64,000 bases of DNA from Glycine soja (GCF_004193775.1 NC_041019.1:35836827-35900826), one strand, 5' to 3'. Positions 45,749-57,589 are shown, counted from the first letter of the stretch. Translations and numbers: made by a program. The notes: a model not told the origin generated them from the sequence alone.

Positions 45749-46931
45749 GAAGTTTGTATTGTCGCTCAGATCTTGACTAGTTATAACTTTTTGAAAAAAA
45801 TGAGTTTATCCCACGTTTTTACTCCAAAAATCAGTGCGAATCAAGTCACTCCCACATTTTATCTCTAGCATGCATTGTATGTTGGTCTCGTCCTTTGTCA
45901 CGGGAAGCCGGAAGGTCCATATCACCTTCTTAATTGTACACATGGGGCACTGCGCCCCCAAATGCGCAAGTAAGAAGAGATAATTTTCCGGGCTCTCGTG
46001 TCCGTAAAATGCATTCATATCATGCACCGCATAAGCATCTCTTCATAACATCATAATGAACATATCGTTCCTGCATTTGTCCGTTATCATATTCCAACCT
46101 CACATTTTGCATGAGTCATGGCATCATCATGCATATGCGTTCAACAAACTTTTTGATCTGCAAAATTGCATACCATTTGTTTTCATGTTTGCTCATCCTT
46201 GTGTTTTCCTCTACAAAAACAAAAAAAGGGAAGCATGAAAATTCATGATGCATTCTTAGTTGCATGTGTTAGGTACCATGAGCCAACCATGTTGGGATCA
46301 TAAACCCATTTCTAAAAAAAAAAAAAAAAATACACACAACAATAAAACAAAATAATTGAACATGGTACCTAATGCATGGTTAACTAAGAAAGGATGTTTC
46401 TTCGGGCATCTCAATTTCATAATTACATTTTCCATGCATAGCTTAAAGTATGCCTGAGTCATTCATCCCTATGAGATGTTGTTGAAGTATTGGCGATCAG
46501 AATTGCCATTCCTTGGATTATAGGGTTGAACCAAGCTCATGCTTTTACAAAAAGGTTCATCAAGTCAAGTTGAAATATGGAAGTAACCGTCTTGCAAAAT
46601 TGGGGCAAAAGATGAATCGAGTCACATCACTGCTTCGTCTACTGCCAAACATATTTAGGATTGTTGATGTCCTTGTTACTTCCGGTTTCACCTTGACAAA
46701 GATGTCATGGACCATGATGAAAATCTAAATTGATTCAACCCCATATCCTGCGTAAAAATTCGCAATACTTCAACAGTACGTCATTCGCATACATCCATGC
46801 TTTTCATTGGTTGCATTGCTCATTGCATTCTTTCCTTGAAAAATAAAATAAAATGAACTTAATCATTGTTATAAAAAAGAAAAGGACATGCTTTACGGCG
46901 CCCTTACCGAACTCGTGCTAGAGTTAGAGTA
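45749..46931 (+). other. Spacer between ORF1 and gag
   Basis: Non-coding, with a poly(A) run near 46314-46330. It includes text related to the leader (43780-43900 against 45890-46010: CCGTATTCGTAAA-type phrases). Confidence 0.55.
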
Positions 46932-48790
46932 ATGGGTGAAGCAGAGGAGGTGCAAGAGAAGATGAAGGCCGACATGGAGGCCATGAAAGAGCAAATGGCC
47001 ACAATGATGGAGGCCATGATGAGCATGAAGAAGATAATGGAAGCCAATGCGGTTATAGTTGCCGCTACTAGCGCTGTCGCTAAGGTGAACCCGATGCTCC
47101 CATCTGGCCTCAAGCAAATGAATCATCCATCCTCAAATATGGTAGGCAAAGATTTGGGAAGTATGGATGACCCCATGATGTGCAAATTCAAAACAAGCAC
47201 GCCTTCCCGCCATATGGCTTGCCTCCCAAACTATACACCACCCAATGTGGCGTACATTCCCAATGAGGATGTCAATAACTCCACTCCCATACTCATTAAG
47301 AGCCAACAACCTCAATCTGATCATGCACATGTCTCTCGACCCATGGAGGAGACACATGAAATTCCCCACCACGATCTAGCCAACTTCGAGCCTTGCCTCG
47401 GATATGCCACTGAAGGGCAAGCAGTTGGTGGTATACCCCTGCAAAACACTTTGGAGGGCCCTCAGTATCATCCACAACCACAACCCTCACATTCCACAAC
47501 GGTTAAAACCATCATGACTATGGCAGGAATGGGAAAGTTTGATCATCTAGAGGAAAGGCTCAGGGCCATTGAAGGAGGTGAAGATTATGCCTTTGCTAAC
47601 CTAAAAGAGTTGTTCCTAGAACCCAATATCATCACCCCTCCCAAGTTCAAAGTGCTGGACTTTGACAAGTACAAGGGGACTACTTGTCCCAAGAACCATC
47701 TAAAGATGTATTGTCAGAAGATGGGGGAATACGCAAAAGATGAGGAATTGCTGATACATTCCTTCCAAGAAAGTCTTATTGGGGTAGCTGTTACCTGGTA
47801 CACTAACTTGGAACCTTCCCGAGTCCATTCTTGGAAGGACCTAATGGTTGCCTTTGTTAGGCAGTATCAGTACAATTTTGATATGGTTCCGGATAGGATG
47901 CAACTACAGAACATGTGCAAAAAGGGGGACGGATCTTTCAAAGAACACTCCCAAAAGGTGGAGGGATCTGGCGGCCCAGGTGGTACCCCCAATGATGGAA
48001 AGGGAGACGATAATCGTGATGGTAGACACATTATCGATACTCTACTATGAAAAGATGGTGGGCTACGCACCCTCAAAGCTTTGCGGATTTGGTCTTCGCC
48101 AGTGAAAGGATCGATGTGGGTCCGAAAAGAGGCAAATTTGATCATCCTACTAGGACGACTGAGAAAACTGGGGCAAATGAAGAGGGTGAGAAAGAGGGAG
48201 AAACCCATGCTGTGACTGCCATTCCTATACGGCCAAGTTTCCCACCAACCCAACAATGTCATTACTCAGCCAATAACAAACCTCCTCCTTACCCACCAAC
48301 CAGTTATCCATAAAGGTCATCCCTAAATCAACCACAAAGTCTGTCTACCGCACTTCCAATGACGAACACCACCTTTAGCAAAACCAAAAACACCAACCAA
48401 AAATGAATTTTGCAGCGAGAAAGCCTGTAGAATTCACCCCAATTCCAGTGTCCTATGCTAACTTGCTCCCATATCTACTTGATAATGCAATGATAGCCAT
48501 AACCACTGCTAGGTTCCCTCAAACCTCCATTTTCTGAGGATACGACTCGAACGCAACATGTGCATATCGTGGAGGAGCCCTGGGGCATTTCATTGAGCAC
48601 TGTATGACCCTAAAGCATAAGGTGCAAAGTCTAATTGATACGGGCTGGCTGAAATTTGAGGAGAATCACTTGTTGAATCCTAACATTGACAAGCAACACC
48701 ATACATGGGGCAATTCTGGAAGCTGTTGTTATGACTCATCGGGATTTTCAAGTTTATGCCATTATTATAAACCACAGTTACAATGCTAAA
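46932..48790 (+). pseudogene. gag of the Tat/Ogre-like element
   Basis: Frame from MGEAEEVQEKMKADMEAMKE, a Met/Glu-rich coiled coil, then a long linker. Core motifs: LDFDKYKGTTCPKNHLKMYC, LIHSFQESLIGVAVTWYTNL, VHSWKDLMVAFVRQYQYNFD, PDRMQLQNMCKKGDGSF. A frameshift near 47950-48040 moves to DTLSILYYEKMVGYAPS and SERIDVGPKRGKFD. A later piece near 48604 (LKHKVQSLIDTGWLKFEENH) marks the gag C-terminal region. The text breaks up after about 48690, where protease and RT should follow but do not. Confidence 0.8.
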
Positions 48791-49132
48791 TGATATGGAT
48801 AAAATGGACATCCTTGTCTCTCTCATCCTCTCACGAACACATCTTTGCTTATTCAACTTCCACCGGAATGTGAGTGTAAGCCATTGGTCTGTTTGCTCAA
48901 GCAACCTGCGCTCCTGAGTGTTGACTTCCAAGACCGTTCAATTAGAGATTACTCATCTTGCACGTTGGTGGGGGTGTCGTAAAACGACGAGTAAAGTGAA
49001 AAAAAGAAGAAGAAGAAGAAGAGGGCATTTGATTGACTGTGTTTTCAAGTAAAAATATAGACGTTCATGTGACCTCATTTTATCATGCCGGAAAGTTTGT
49101 CTTCTTAGAGAAGCGAGTTGTCAAGAATAGGA
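48791..49132 (+). other. Non-coding after gag
   Basis: No pol motif. A GAA repeat (49003-49021) lies here. Confidence 0.55.
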
Positions 49133-50149
49133 TGTTGGACAAATGGCCTCAGTTATCTTAAGAAAGGGGGGGTTGAATTAAGATGCAAAGATTATTCCCC
49201 AATTGAACTATCACTCTTTCTTTTTGGATTAACAATGCACCCTTAACATGAATTACTCAAAAGACAATTCAAAATAAACTTCTTTAAAGCAAACGATAAA
49301 TAGCAATAAATAAAAGAAGTTTAAAGGAAGAGAGGAATGCAAACTTGATTTATACTGGTTCGGCCACTTCCCGTGCCTACGTCCAGTCCTCAAGCAACCC
49401 ACTTGAGATTTTCCACTCTCTTTGTAAAACTCCTTTTACAAAGTCTGAACCACACAGGGACAACCCTTCCCTTGTGTTCAGGAATCCTCTACAACAAGAG
49501 ACCCACGGTCTCTTAATCCCTTTTCAGAAATAAGAAGAAGAAATCTCTCTTAAAAGAGATAGATTGTACAATGAAGATCAATCAAAATTCCTTATTGAAT
49601 ATGCAAGTGGTTGACCAAGGAATCTTTTTGAGAGGATAAGACATTTTAGTTCAGAAAAACTCTCTTAATCTTTTGAGAGGATAAAACTTTTGGGCAATGA
49701 AAACTCTTTTTAATGGCCATTCATAAAAAATTTGAATAGATGTGACTCTTGGAAATTATTTTCTGAAAATCCCCTCTGGTAATCGATTACAAGACTTGTG
49801 CAAACGATTACAAATTTTAAAATTTTCAAAAAAAAAAAAAAACTGCTGGTAATCAATTACCATCCATGTGTAATCGATTACACATTATAAATTTTGAGTT
49901 CAAATTTCTAGTGACTGTTATAAACATTTTCAGCTGCTGGTAATCGATTACCAGAGAGCAAATCTCAATTTGAAATGATAGAATTCTTTGGTCAAACCTC
50001 TCGTTTTTCAATTTGGAAACTTCTTCCTAAAGATTCTAGAGATCAACTTGATCATATATCTTGATTTTCTTGGATTCTTGTCTTGAATAAAACTTGGAAG
50101 CACTTGATCCTTTGGCATCATCAAAACATCAAAACATCTTGCTTCTACA
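49133..50149 (+). mobile_element. Solo LTR (TGTTGGACAAG family), copy 2
   Basis: 1017 bp, TGTTGGACAAATGG to GCTTCTACA, with perfect duplications TAGGA (49128-49132 and 50150-50154). Contains the CTGGTTCGGCCACTTC text and TAATCGATTA palindromes (49778-49960). It is the innermost layer of the nest. Confidence 0.9.
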
Positions 50150-50154
50150 TAGGA

Positions 50155-50978
50155 GTCATTTGACTTAATCCATCAACTGAAAAAAAATCCTTCAACTATT
50201 TCTCGTCCTTGGAAAATTCTTTGTGCAAAAATCAATTGCTTCTTTCATTCTCCCTTGCTACAAGGTTGTGAAAACAAGACAACGATGGTTACCTCATAGC
50301 CTTACACTGGGGCAATGAGGGGCATCGTGCATGAGCCTCAAGTGAACCTAGGGGCAGATTAGAAGTTCTCCCCCAATAGGTTCCCTCCTACAAGGTCATG
50401 ATGAAAGACAACGATTGGTATCTCAAAGCCTTACACTGGGGCAATGAGGGGCACCGTGCATGAGCCTCAAGTGAACATAGGGGCCGATCAAAAGTTCTCA
50501 CCCATCGATGTTTTCACCAAAAAAAAGGGGGATAAACCCTAGGATTTCAATGGATTGATTAAACATCAAACGACTCCATTGCCGTCACTCCAAAATGACT
50601 AAATCAAACAGAACAACACTCAGACGGAGTTCTCAGAGAGATTTACAAAAAGATAGGATGAGGTTGCATGAATTATCACCTCTTTCAAAAGGACAGTCAA
50701 TCTGTGTTTTCCAAAAAATTAAATCAAAATCAAAATCACAAAATAGGGAAAGAATGTCATGAACATTGTACAACTTTCCATTACATTGCATTGGTTCATA
50801 TGAAGTCCGCATTTACCAAATTTCACGACAAAGGTTGCATGCATTTGCATCCCTCAAAATCATGTTAACTACATAGATTCCCTACATCTAAATGTCCAAA
50901 TCTTTTGAATTTGGGATGACCGGCTCTCTCGATGAGTCAATCTCTTGCTTTCTCATAAGGATGGACCCTTGGGTACTA
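50155..50978 (+). repeat. Tat-like element 3' region with a 130-bp direct repeat
   Basis: Two copies of about 116 bp start CTACAAGGT at 50258 and 50388 (period 130) and share CCTTACACTGGGGCAATGAG. Otherwise non-coding. Confidence 0.75.
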
Positions 50979-51650
50979 GTTACCCTCACCTTCAGAGGAC
51001 TACATGTCCTCACTTTGAGAGGGCTACACGCCCTCGCCATCAGAGGACTACATGTCCTCACCTTTGTAGGGCTACACGCCCTCACCTTTAGAGGACTACA
51101 CGTCCTCGCCAACAGAGGGCTGCACGCCCTCACCTTGAGAGGACTACACATCCTCGCCTTGAGAGGACTACACGTCCTCACCATCAGAGGGATGCATGCC
51201 CTCACCTCCAGAGGACTACACGTCCTCGCCTTGAGAGGGCTACCCGCCCTCGCCTTGAGAGGGCTACCCGCCCTCGCCTTGGGTACTAGTTACCCTCACC
51301 TTCAAAGGACTACACGTCCTCACCTTCAGAGGGCTACACGCCCTCGCCATCAGAGGACTGCATGTCCTTACCTTCGTAGGGCTACACGCCCTCACCTTCA
51401 GAGGACTACACGTCCTCGCCTTCAGAGGACTACACGTCCTCGCCATCAGAGGACTACATGTCCCCCATTTTCAAAGGGGGACAGGCCCTCACCTTTAGAG
51501 GATTGCATGTCCTCGCCATCATAGGACTACACTCCCTCGCCTTCAAAAGGCGACACGTCCTGAACTTTAGAAGGCTACACGCCCTCGCCTTTAGAGGGCT
51601 ACGCGTCCTCACTTTCAGTGGGCTCCATATCCACACCTTAAGAGAATTTA
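50971..51650. repeat. 24-bp hairpin minisatellite, about 28 units
   Basis: Units such as GAGGACTACACGTCCTC and GAGGGCTACACGCCCTC, each a 6-bp stem with a 5-nt loop, joined by about 7 bp. The period of 24 keeps long frames open on both strands (8-residue repeats such as LTFRGLHV), which explains the apparent ORFs. A third hairpin GGGTACTAGTTACCC occurs at 50971-50985 and 51281-51295. Confidence 0.92.
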
Positions 51651-51660
51651 AGGTCCTCTG

Positions 51661-51914
51661 TCCTTAAATGCTTAACCGAGACTCGCGCTCCCGGTTAAGG
51701 GGCCAGTAGTTTCCTTTTATCAGTTTCTGGGCCACCCCCTAATATTGGAGGGCGGCCAACTGTGCGAGCACAACCAGAGAGGGAGGCTATCACGCAACTA
51801 CTATGCATACCGGGGCAAGATTTCACCCGTGCCGCTGCAAAGAGACGAGTGTGGATCATGCGCACCAACATGACCACTCTTACACAGATATAAATGATGT
51901 TGTTACTTAGCAAC
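51661..51914 (+). other. Non-coding spacer in the Tat-like element
   Basis: Follows the minisatellite. No gene or repeat recognised. Confidence 0.5.
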
Positions 51915-52400
51915 ATTCTGCCCAGCGACCGTAATGCCGATCTCCCCCTGCGGAAGTATCAGTTGGTCTGTGCCGTCCCGACATAGGTAGGTATGCATTA
52001 TTTCCAACTAATTTCTAATGCCATCTACTATTTGCAGGGATCGCACCCACAAGACACCTAGTGGACCCGGAAAAGTCCAACAGGGCCCTGGGGTTTCCAG
52101 CTCTGGTTACGGGCCTCTATCAGTCCTACAGGGTGCCCGTACCCCCCCGGCAAGGTCACGTCATCATAGGTAAGTATGCACATCGCTCAACTGATTTCTG
52201 ATTTCATCTATTGTTTGCAGGGATCGTGCCTGCAAGACACCCAGTGGACCCGAATAAGTCCAACAGGGTCTTGGAGTTGTCAAGCTTTAATTACGGGTCT
52301 CTGTCAGTTCTACGGAGTACCTGTCACCTCCAGCAAGGGCATCATGCCCCCTACTAATCGAGCTTTCATCAAGAAGTACTGCGTCTCCAGGCCGGCGCAG
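51915..52400 (+). repeat. 183-bp direct duplication
   Basis: Copies begin CATAGGTA at 51982 and 52165; part of a further copy precedes them (51915-51981). Each copy has GTAGGT or GTAAGT followed about 45 bp later by TTTGCAG-GGATCG, which looks like a very short intron. Confidence 0.75.
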
Positions 52401-52751
52401 GGCGAAACACCATAGCAGCCTGGGGATGGCCGGCAACGGGCAACAGACGCACCGCCATCACCTCTAGAGTTCACCTCTGCTCATCCACAAAAAGGTTTGA
52501 GTATTGCCTACACCACATGGCCGACCAATAGGCGACCAAGTCCAAAGCCAAAGGTAAGCAAAGTACTAGGTCAGTGACCGACAAGTCATAAGGCGTCCAG
52601 CTCAAGACGTTAAAGAAGCACTACTAGGAGGCAACCTAGTACCTTTTGAATCTATGCTTGTTATTTGATCACTTTTTATAGTAGGACGCACCTAGTTGCT
52701 CATGATCCTGGGAATTTAAATAAAACAAGCACAAGCTCGGAAGGTAGTCAT
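52401..52751 (+). other. Non-coding spacer in the Tat-like element
   Basis: No supportable gene or repeat. Confidence 0.5.
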
Positions 52752-53080
52752 ACCTCACAAAATATATATATGTATGTTTAGGTAGAAAGATACCTTAGAT
52801 ATGCATGTATGTAAACAAAAAATACTTCACAAAATATATATATGTATGTTTAGGTAGAAAGACACCTTAGATATGCATGTATGTAAACAAAAAATACTTC
52901 ACAAAATATATATATGTATGTTTAGGTAGAAAGATACCTTGGATGTGCATGTATACAACAAAAATACCTTACAAAACATATATATGTATGTTTAGGTAGC
53001 AAGATACCTTGGATATGCATGTATATAGCAAAAATACCTCACAAAAAATATACACATGTTTAGGTAGCAAAATACCTCAT
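52752..53080. repeat. 72-bp tandem array, about 4.5 units
   Basis: Unit starts TCACAAAATATATATATG and contains TGTTTAGGTAGAAAGATACC. Starts at 52755, 52827 and 52899 are exactly 72 apart; later units are 70-71 bp and more diverged. Confidence 0.88.
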
Positions 53081-53639
53081 GAAAAAAAAAGAAAAAAAAA
53101 ACAAAACAAAAAAACAAACGAGAAAAAGAAATGAACAAATGAAAAAAAAAAGATGGGAAAAAGAAAAAATAAGTTGTCTAGCTGAAAAACCGACATGCTT
53201 TTGAAAAGAGATGATTTCCAACTTTTCTTTGAAAAAAATTCATTGATCATAACCAATTTTTGGAAAATGTGTCTACACCTGAAGGGTGAATGCTGTGAAA
53301 TTTCCCCGGACACCCAAAATGGACTCGGATGAATGCACAAATTGATAAAAGAACATATTTTGGAAACATTGGGTTGATTTAAAATAGAGGAAATGAATCC
53401 TGAGCCCTAGCATCACATGACCATAAAAATTTGACACTTGAGTGTCCACATAGGTGCATGCATGACCAGTTTTGCATAAAATTTCCAAATCATCATTTTT
53501 GCATTTGTGTCATGGAAATAATGTGGGGCATTACCTTTTATCCTTGAACCAAACCAAACCCTGACATGTATCATGTCTAGCCATTCTACAAGTCTTGAGC
53601 CGAAATCCTGACTCACCATAATCCTTACCCTTGGAAGCA
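53081..53639 (+). other. A-rich non-coding region
   Basis: An A-rich stretch (53080-53175), then unique sequence. Minus-strand F-rich frames here come from the A-rich composition. Confidence 0.5.
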
Positions 53640-53815
53640 AGAAAAGGGAAAGAAGGAAAATTTCCAATCAAAGAGTGGGAGAAAGCAAAAAGAAAAGAAA
53701 GAAAATTCCCAATCAAAGAGTGGGAGAAAAGCAAAAAGAAAAGAAAGAAAATTCTCAATCAAAGAATGAGAGAAAGAAAAAAAAGAAGAAGAAAGGGAAG
53801 AAAGTCCCCGATCAA
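53640..53815. repeat. 46-bp purine-rich tandem array, about 4 units
   Basis: Units contain CCAATCAAAGAGTGGGAGAA followed by an AGAAAAGAAAG tract. The last unit is diverged (CCGATCAAAG). It causes open frames on both strands that are not genes. Confidence 0.85.
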
Positions 53816-54833
53816 AGAAAACATAAGAAATATGCAGAAAGGTCTTTGGACCGGACAATATCTGAACAATACAGAATTGTCACCAAATGAACAAAAGAAA
53901 GAAAAGGAAACCATGACCTAAAAGTGGTCTTCTCCCTTTGATTACCAACCAAAATCCTGTGCGCTAGCGACTTTTTCGCCCCGCACTAAACAAAAATAGA
54001 AAAGGAAAAAGCCAACCAAAAATCAAAAGCCAAAAACACACAAAAGCCGAAAAACCCACCAAAAGAACCCGTTTCCAAGGGAAGTCCTATTGATCCATGA
54101 TCACGCATGTAATTTTTGATTTGATAGGAAATAATTTGCAAAATCAAATCATGACATATCTATGGTTCAGAATTAGGATGAAACACTTACTTGTGCGAGA
54201 TTGATACACTTTGAGTGATTTTCTTCTATTTTTGTCAAACCCAGTGTTTCCTCTAAATGGTCATTTAGAAACGAAATGCTAACATCCAAAATCTCATTTA
54301 TGGTTATAGGGGATTCCATCAGCAGACTCTCCTCCCCTGGTAGACGCGTTGTTTGTCACTCAAAAAAGTATATGCTGCTCTAATCAGTTGGAATATTTGT
54401 CTCTTTACTAAAGCATGTTTGCATTTTTAGTGAAGAAAACACCGAGACTTTTTCAAGTCTCACAAGTTATCCAGAACTACGTAGGTCTGAGTTCCTCATT
54501 GGAGGATACGTAGGAGCAAAAGCCTTGCTTTTGTCGACCACACCGCTTTTTGTTACCATGACCCAAGAGCTGGTAGCCCGCGGAGACACCTTACGGTTAT
54601 CCGCACCTCGTCATTCAGTGACCCCAAGTGTGATTGATGAGCAAAGGCCAGTGTGGTCATCTGCGCCCTTTCCGGAGATGTCAGCATCTTCCGGTGGAGA
54701 CTTTTTCAAGTCTCACAAGTTATCTAGAACTACATAGGTCTGAGTTCCTCATTGGAGGATACGTAGGAGCAAAAGACTTGCTTTTGTCGGCCGCCCCATA
54801 ATCTTTGTCATACTGACCCAGAGGTCATGTGAC
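53816..54833 (+). repeat. Tat-like element 3' region with dispersed repeats
   Basis: A block around AGAACTACGTAGGTCTGAG and ACGTAGGAGCAAAAG occurs at about 54474 and 54725, and also in both LTRs (42750 and 57210). Otherwise non-coding. Confidence 0.65.
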
Positions 54834-55617
54834 ATGCACCCTTTGTCATCCAGAGGTGGTGGGCCCGATGACATGCGGAGACAAAATTTGGTCATTCCAC
54901 ACCCCTTTGCCATTCAGACACAGTCGTGTCCGATGGCGCGCAGAGACAAAATTTGGTCATTCTGCACCCTTTGTCATCCAGAGGCGGCGGGCCCGATGAC
55001 ATGCGGAGACAAAATTTGGTCATTCCGCACCCCTTTGCCATTCAGACACAGCCGTGTCCAATGGCGCGCAGAGACAAAAATTGGTCATTCTGCACCCTTT
55101 GTCATCCAAAGGCGGCGGGCCCGATGACATGCGGAGACAAAATTTGGTCATTCCGCACCCCTTTGCCATTCAGACACAGCCGTGTCCGATGGCGCGCAGA
55201 GACAAAAATTGGTCATTCCGCCCTTTTGTCATCCAGAGGCGGCGGGCCCGATGACATGCGGAGACAAAATTTGGTCATTCCGCACCCCTTTGCCATTCAG
55301 ACACAGCCGTGTCTGATGGCGCGCATAGACAAAAATTGGTCATTCTGCACCCTTTGTCATCCAGAGGCGGTGGACCCGATGACATGCGGAGACAAAATTT
55401 GGTCATTCCGCACCCCTTTGCCATTCAGACACAGCCGTGTCCAATGGCGCGCAGAGACAAAATTTGGTCATTCTGCACCCTTTGTCATCCAGAGGCGGCG
55501 GGCCCGATGACATGCGGAGACAAAATTTGGTCATTCCGCACCCCTTTGCCATTCAGACACAGTCGTGTCCGATGGCGCGCAGAGACAAAATTTGGTCATT
55601 CTGCACCCTTCGTCAAT
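54834..55617. repeat. 128-bp tandem array built of two 64-bp halves, about 6 units
   Basis: Each unit has two related halves: one with CATGCGGAGACAAAATTTGG and GACACAGCCGTGTC, one with CGCGCAGAGACAAAATTTGG and GGCGGCGGGCCC. Corresponding points at 54926, 55054, 55309 and 55437 are multiples of about 128 apart. The long frames across it are repeat artefacts. Degraded relatives continue to about 55860. Confidence 0.92.
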
Positions 55618-55937
55618 CGCGGCCGACAAGCCCGTTGACACGCGGAGATTTACATCATCTTCCGCACTCACAAGATCTATCATACTGACTTTTGAGTCAC
55701 GCTGACGGGCGGAAATACCCGAGTGGTTATCCGTATAAACATTCTTTTGCTATCTGTAAGACAGAACGCTTGATAGCATGCAGAGACTGACATCGTCTTC
55801 TGCACCTTTTGTTCCCTCGGGAACAACAAGTCATTTGCATGCGGAAATTTTATGGTCACCCGCGACTCTCGTCAACCGAGAGGATCGAAATTAGTGTCTT
55901 ATCTTTACTTTCCTTTTATTTCCAATAAAAGACAAGT
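55618..55937 (+). other. End of internal region before the polypurine tract
   Basis: Diverged relatives of the 64-bp unit (GACACGCGGAGATTTACATC, GATAGCATGCAGAGACTGAC) and unique sequence. Confidence 0.6.
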
Positions 55938-55950
55938 AAAGAGGGGCAAC
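55938..55950 (+). other. Polypurine tract of the Tat-like element
   Basis: AAAGAGGGGCAAC directly before the 3' LTR. Confidence 0.75.
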
Positions 55951-57589
55951 TGTCATACCCTAATTTCGTCCGGGGACCTTTGCTTGATGACATGCGACTT
56001 TTCTTTGGTCCTTGTGAGGTGCTTGGCACCCATCATTAGGCAATTCGTGAAATTCCGGGACATGCCGAAAAACAAAAGAAAATATTGATGCACAATCTGT
56101 AAGGTTCCGTGACACACCGGAAATCAAATGGAAGCATCGTTGCGCAGTTAGTGAGGTTCCGTAACATTCCGTAAGTCAAAAAGGGGATGATTATGTAATC
56201 CACAAGGTTCCGTAACATTACGGAAAGAAAACAAGTATCGTTACGAAATTCGTAAGTTTCCGTAACTTTACGAAAAAAGAATCACCAGAAAAAGCAGAGG
56301 GGGGTGTACTTAGTAAAAATGGGGGTGCAAATAGCAACCAGGCCCACTTGGGCCCTCCAGAAGATTCCTCCAGAAGGCTGTTGCTTCTGGAGGAAGCAAC
56401 CTGGCTCGCCTGGGCGAGCTGGGCGGCAACCATCTCCCCTATTTTGCTATAAATAGGGGAGGAAGTGAAGAAGAAAAGGGTTCAGCCCCTTAGGCACTTC
56501 TCTCTCTTTCGAATTTGCTTGGAAAAATTGTTTCCGTGAAGAAAATCTAAGCCGAGGCGCTTCCGAAACATTTCCGTAACGTTTTCCGTGAAGAATTTCA
56601 CAAAGGTTTCAACCGTTCTTCGACGTTCTTCATTCGTTCTTCATCGTTCTTCGATCTTCAACGGGTAAGTACCTCGAACCAAGCTTTTCGATTCATTCTA
56701 TGTACCCATGGTGGTCCACATCGTGTTTCGTGTATTTTTATTATCATTTCATTTACTTTTTATACCCCTTTTTGACGTGCTTAAGCCATTTTACTTAAGT
56801 CATTTCTCGCTTAACTTAAAAATAAAATAAATTTCCACCGATCGTTTGAATTGTATTATCCGTTAACTTCGGTTAAAATAAATTCCGACCGTTCGGTCGT
56901 GCCGTAACCACATTGGAAATAAAAAAAAGAGGTAAAAAATAATATAATAATAAAAAATATACCTTTTAGTAAAATAAAGCGGAAAATCAATCGGACGTTT
57001 TCTCTTTGGGATTTCTCATTCTTAATCGAATTGACTAATAACTAAAGTTAAACTAATGCTAAAATCAACTAGCCTAGTCAAGCTCGTCCACAAAAATAGG
57101 TTTTTGAAGTTTGTCATTTCAATTTCTTAAGTAAAATGGATCATTTTCAAGGTCCAAAAATGATCACCTCTTAAGTAAAAAAGAATCACTTGATAAGAAA
57201 GAACTACGTAGGTCTGATTTCCTCATCACAAATTGAGGAATATGTAGGAGCAAAGGGAAACACCCTTGTCGACCACAAAAAAGAAAAAATATAAAAAGGG
57301 TATAAAGGATATAAGGACATAAAAGGGAACGTAAAAAACAAAGTCATGTTTGCACATTCGATTAAAGGCTGCCATCCCTTGTGACGGACGTATGGGGTGC
57401 TAATACCTTCCCCGCGCGTAAATACAACTCCCGAGCCTTTCACTTAAAAGTTCGTAGATCGCGTCTTTTTCGGTTTTTCCGACGTTTTCCTCAAATAAAC
57501 GTTGGTGGTGACTCCGCGCGTATTCCTTTCGTGGAACACGCATCCCGCGAGTCTCGCGTCGCCCTCCCGCCGAAGGGTAGGTTGCGACA
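55951..57589 (+). repeat. 3' LTR of the Tat/Ogre-like element
   Basis: 1639 bp, TGTCATACCC to GGTTGCGACA, followed by TSD CCTCT. The reading frame upstream of 57595 that runs through its end is not part of the host pol gene. Confidence 0.92.

Larger units (their letters stand above)
41490..57589 (+). mobile_element. 16.1-kb Tat/Ogre-like Ty3/gypsy element lacking pol
   Basis: Equal LTRs of 1639 bp (41490-43128 and 55951-57589), TGTCATACCC to GGTTGCGACA, with TSD CCTCT (41485-41489 and 57590-57594). The primer site TGGCGACTCCACTGGGGAC fits the tRNA-Arg type known from Tat/Ogre elements. ORF1-like and gag remnants are present; no protease, RT, RNase H or integrase is found anywhere in it. The 3' half is long non-coding DNA with several tandem arrays. 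It must depend on another element's enzymes. It resembles the non-autonomous SNARE-type elements described in soybean, but that identity is a guess. Confidence 0.88.

Noticed and set aside
50971..51650. CRISPR-like array
   Set aside because: Eukaryotic context, 24-bp contiguous units without unique spacers, no cas genes.
50892..51667. Open frames of up to 210 residues on both strands with RGLHVLT-like or PLKVRTCS-like repeats
   Set aside because: They follow from a 24-bp tandem unit divisible by three; no unique sequence or domain.
53531..53921. Lysine-rich and phenylalanine-rich frames on opposite strands
   Set aside because: Produced by the purine-rich 46-bp array.
54834..55688. Plus-strand frames of 66-194 residues (RRQNLVIPHPFAIQTQ type)
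   Set aside because: Overlapping frames on a 128-bp tandem array with no start or domain logic; repeat artefact.
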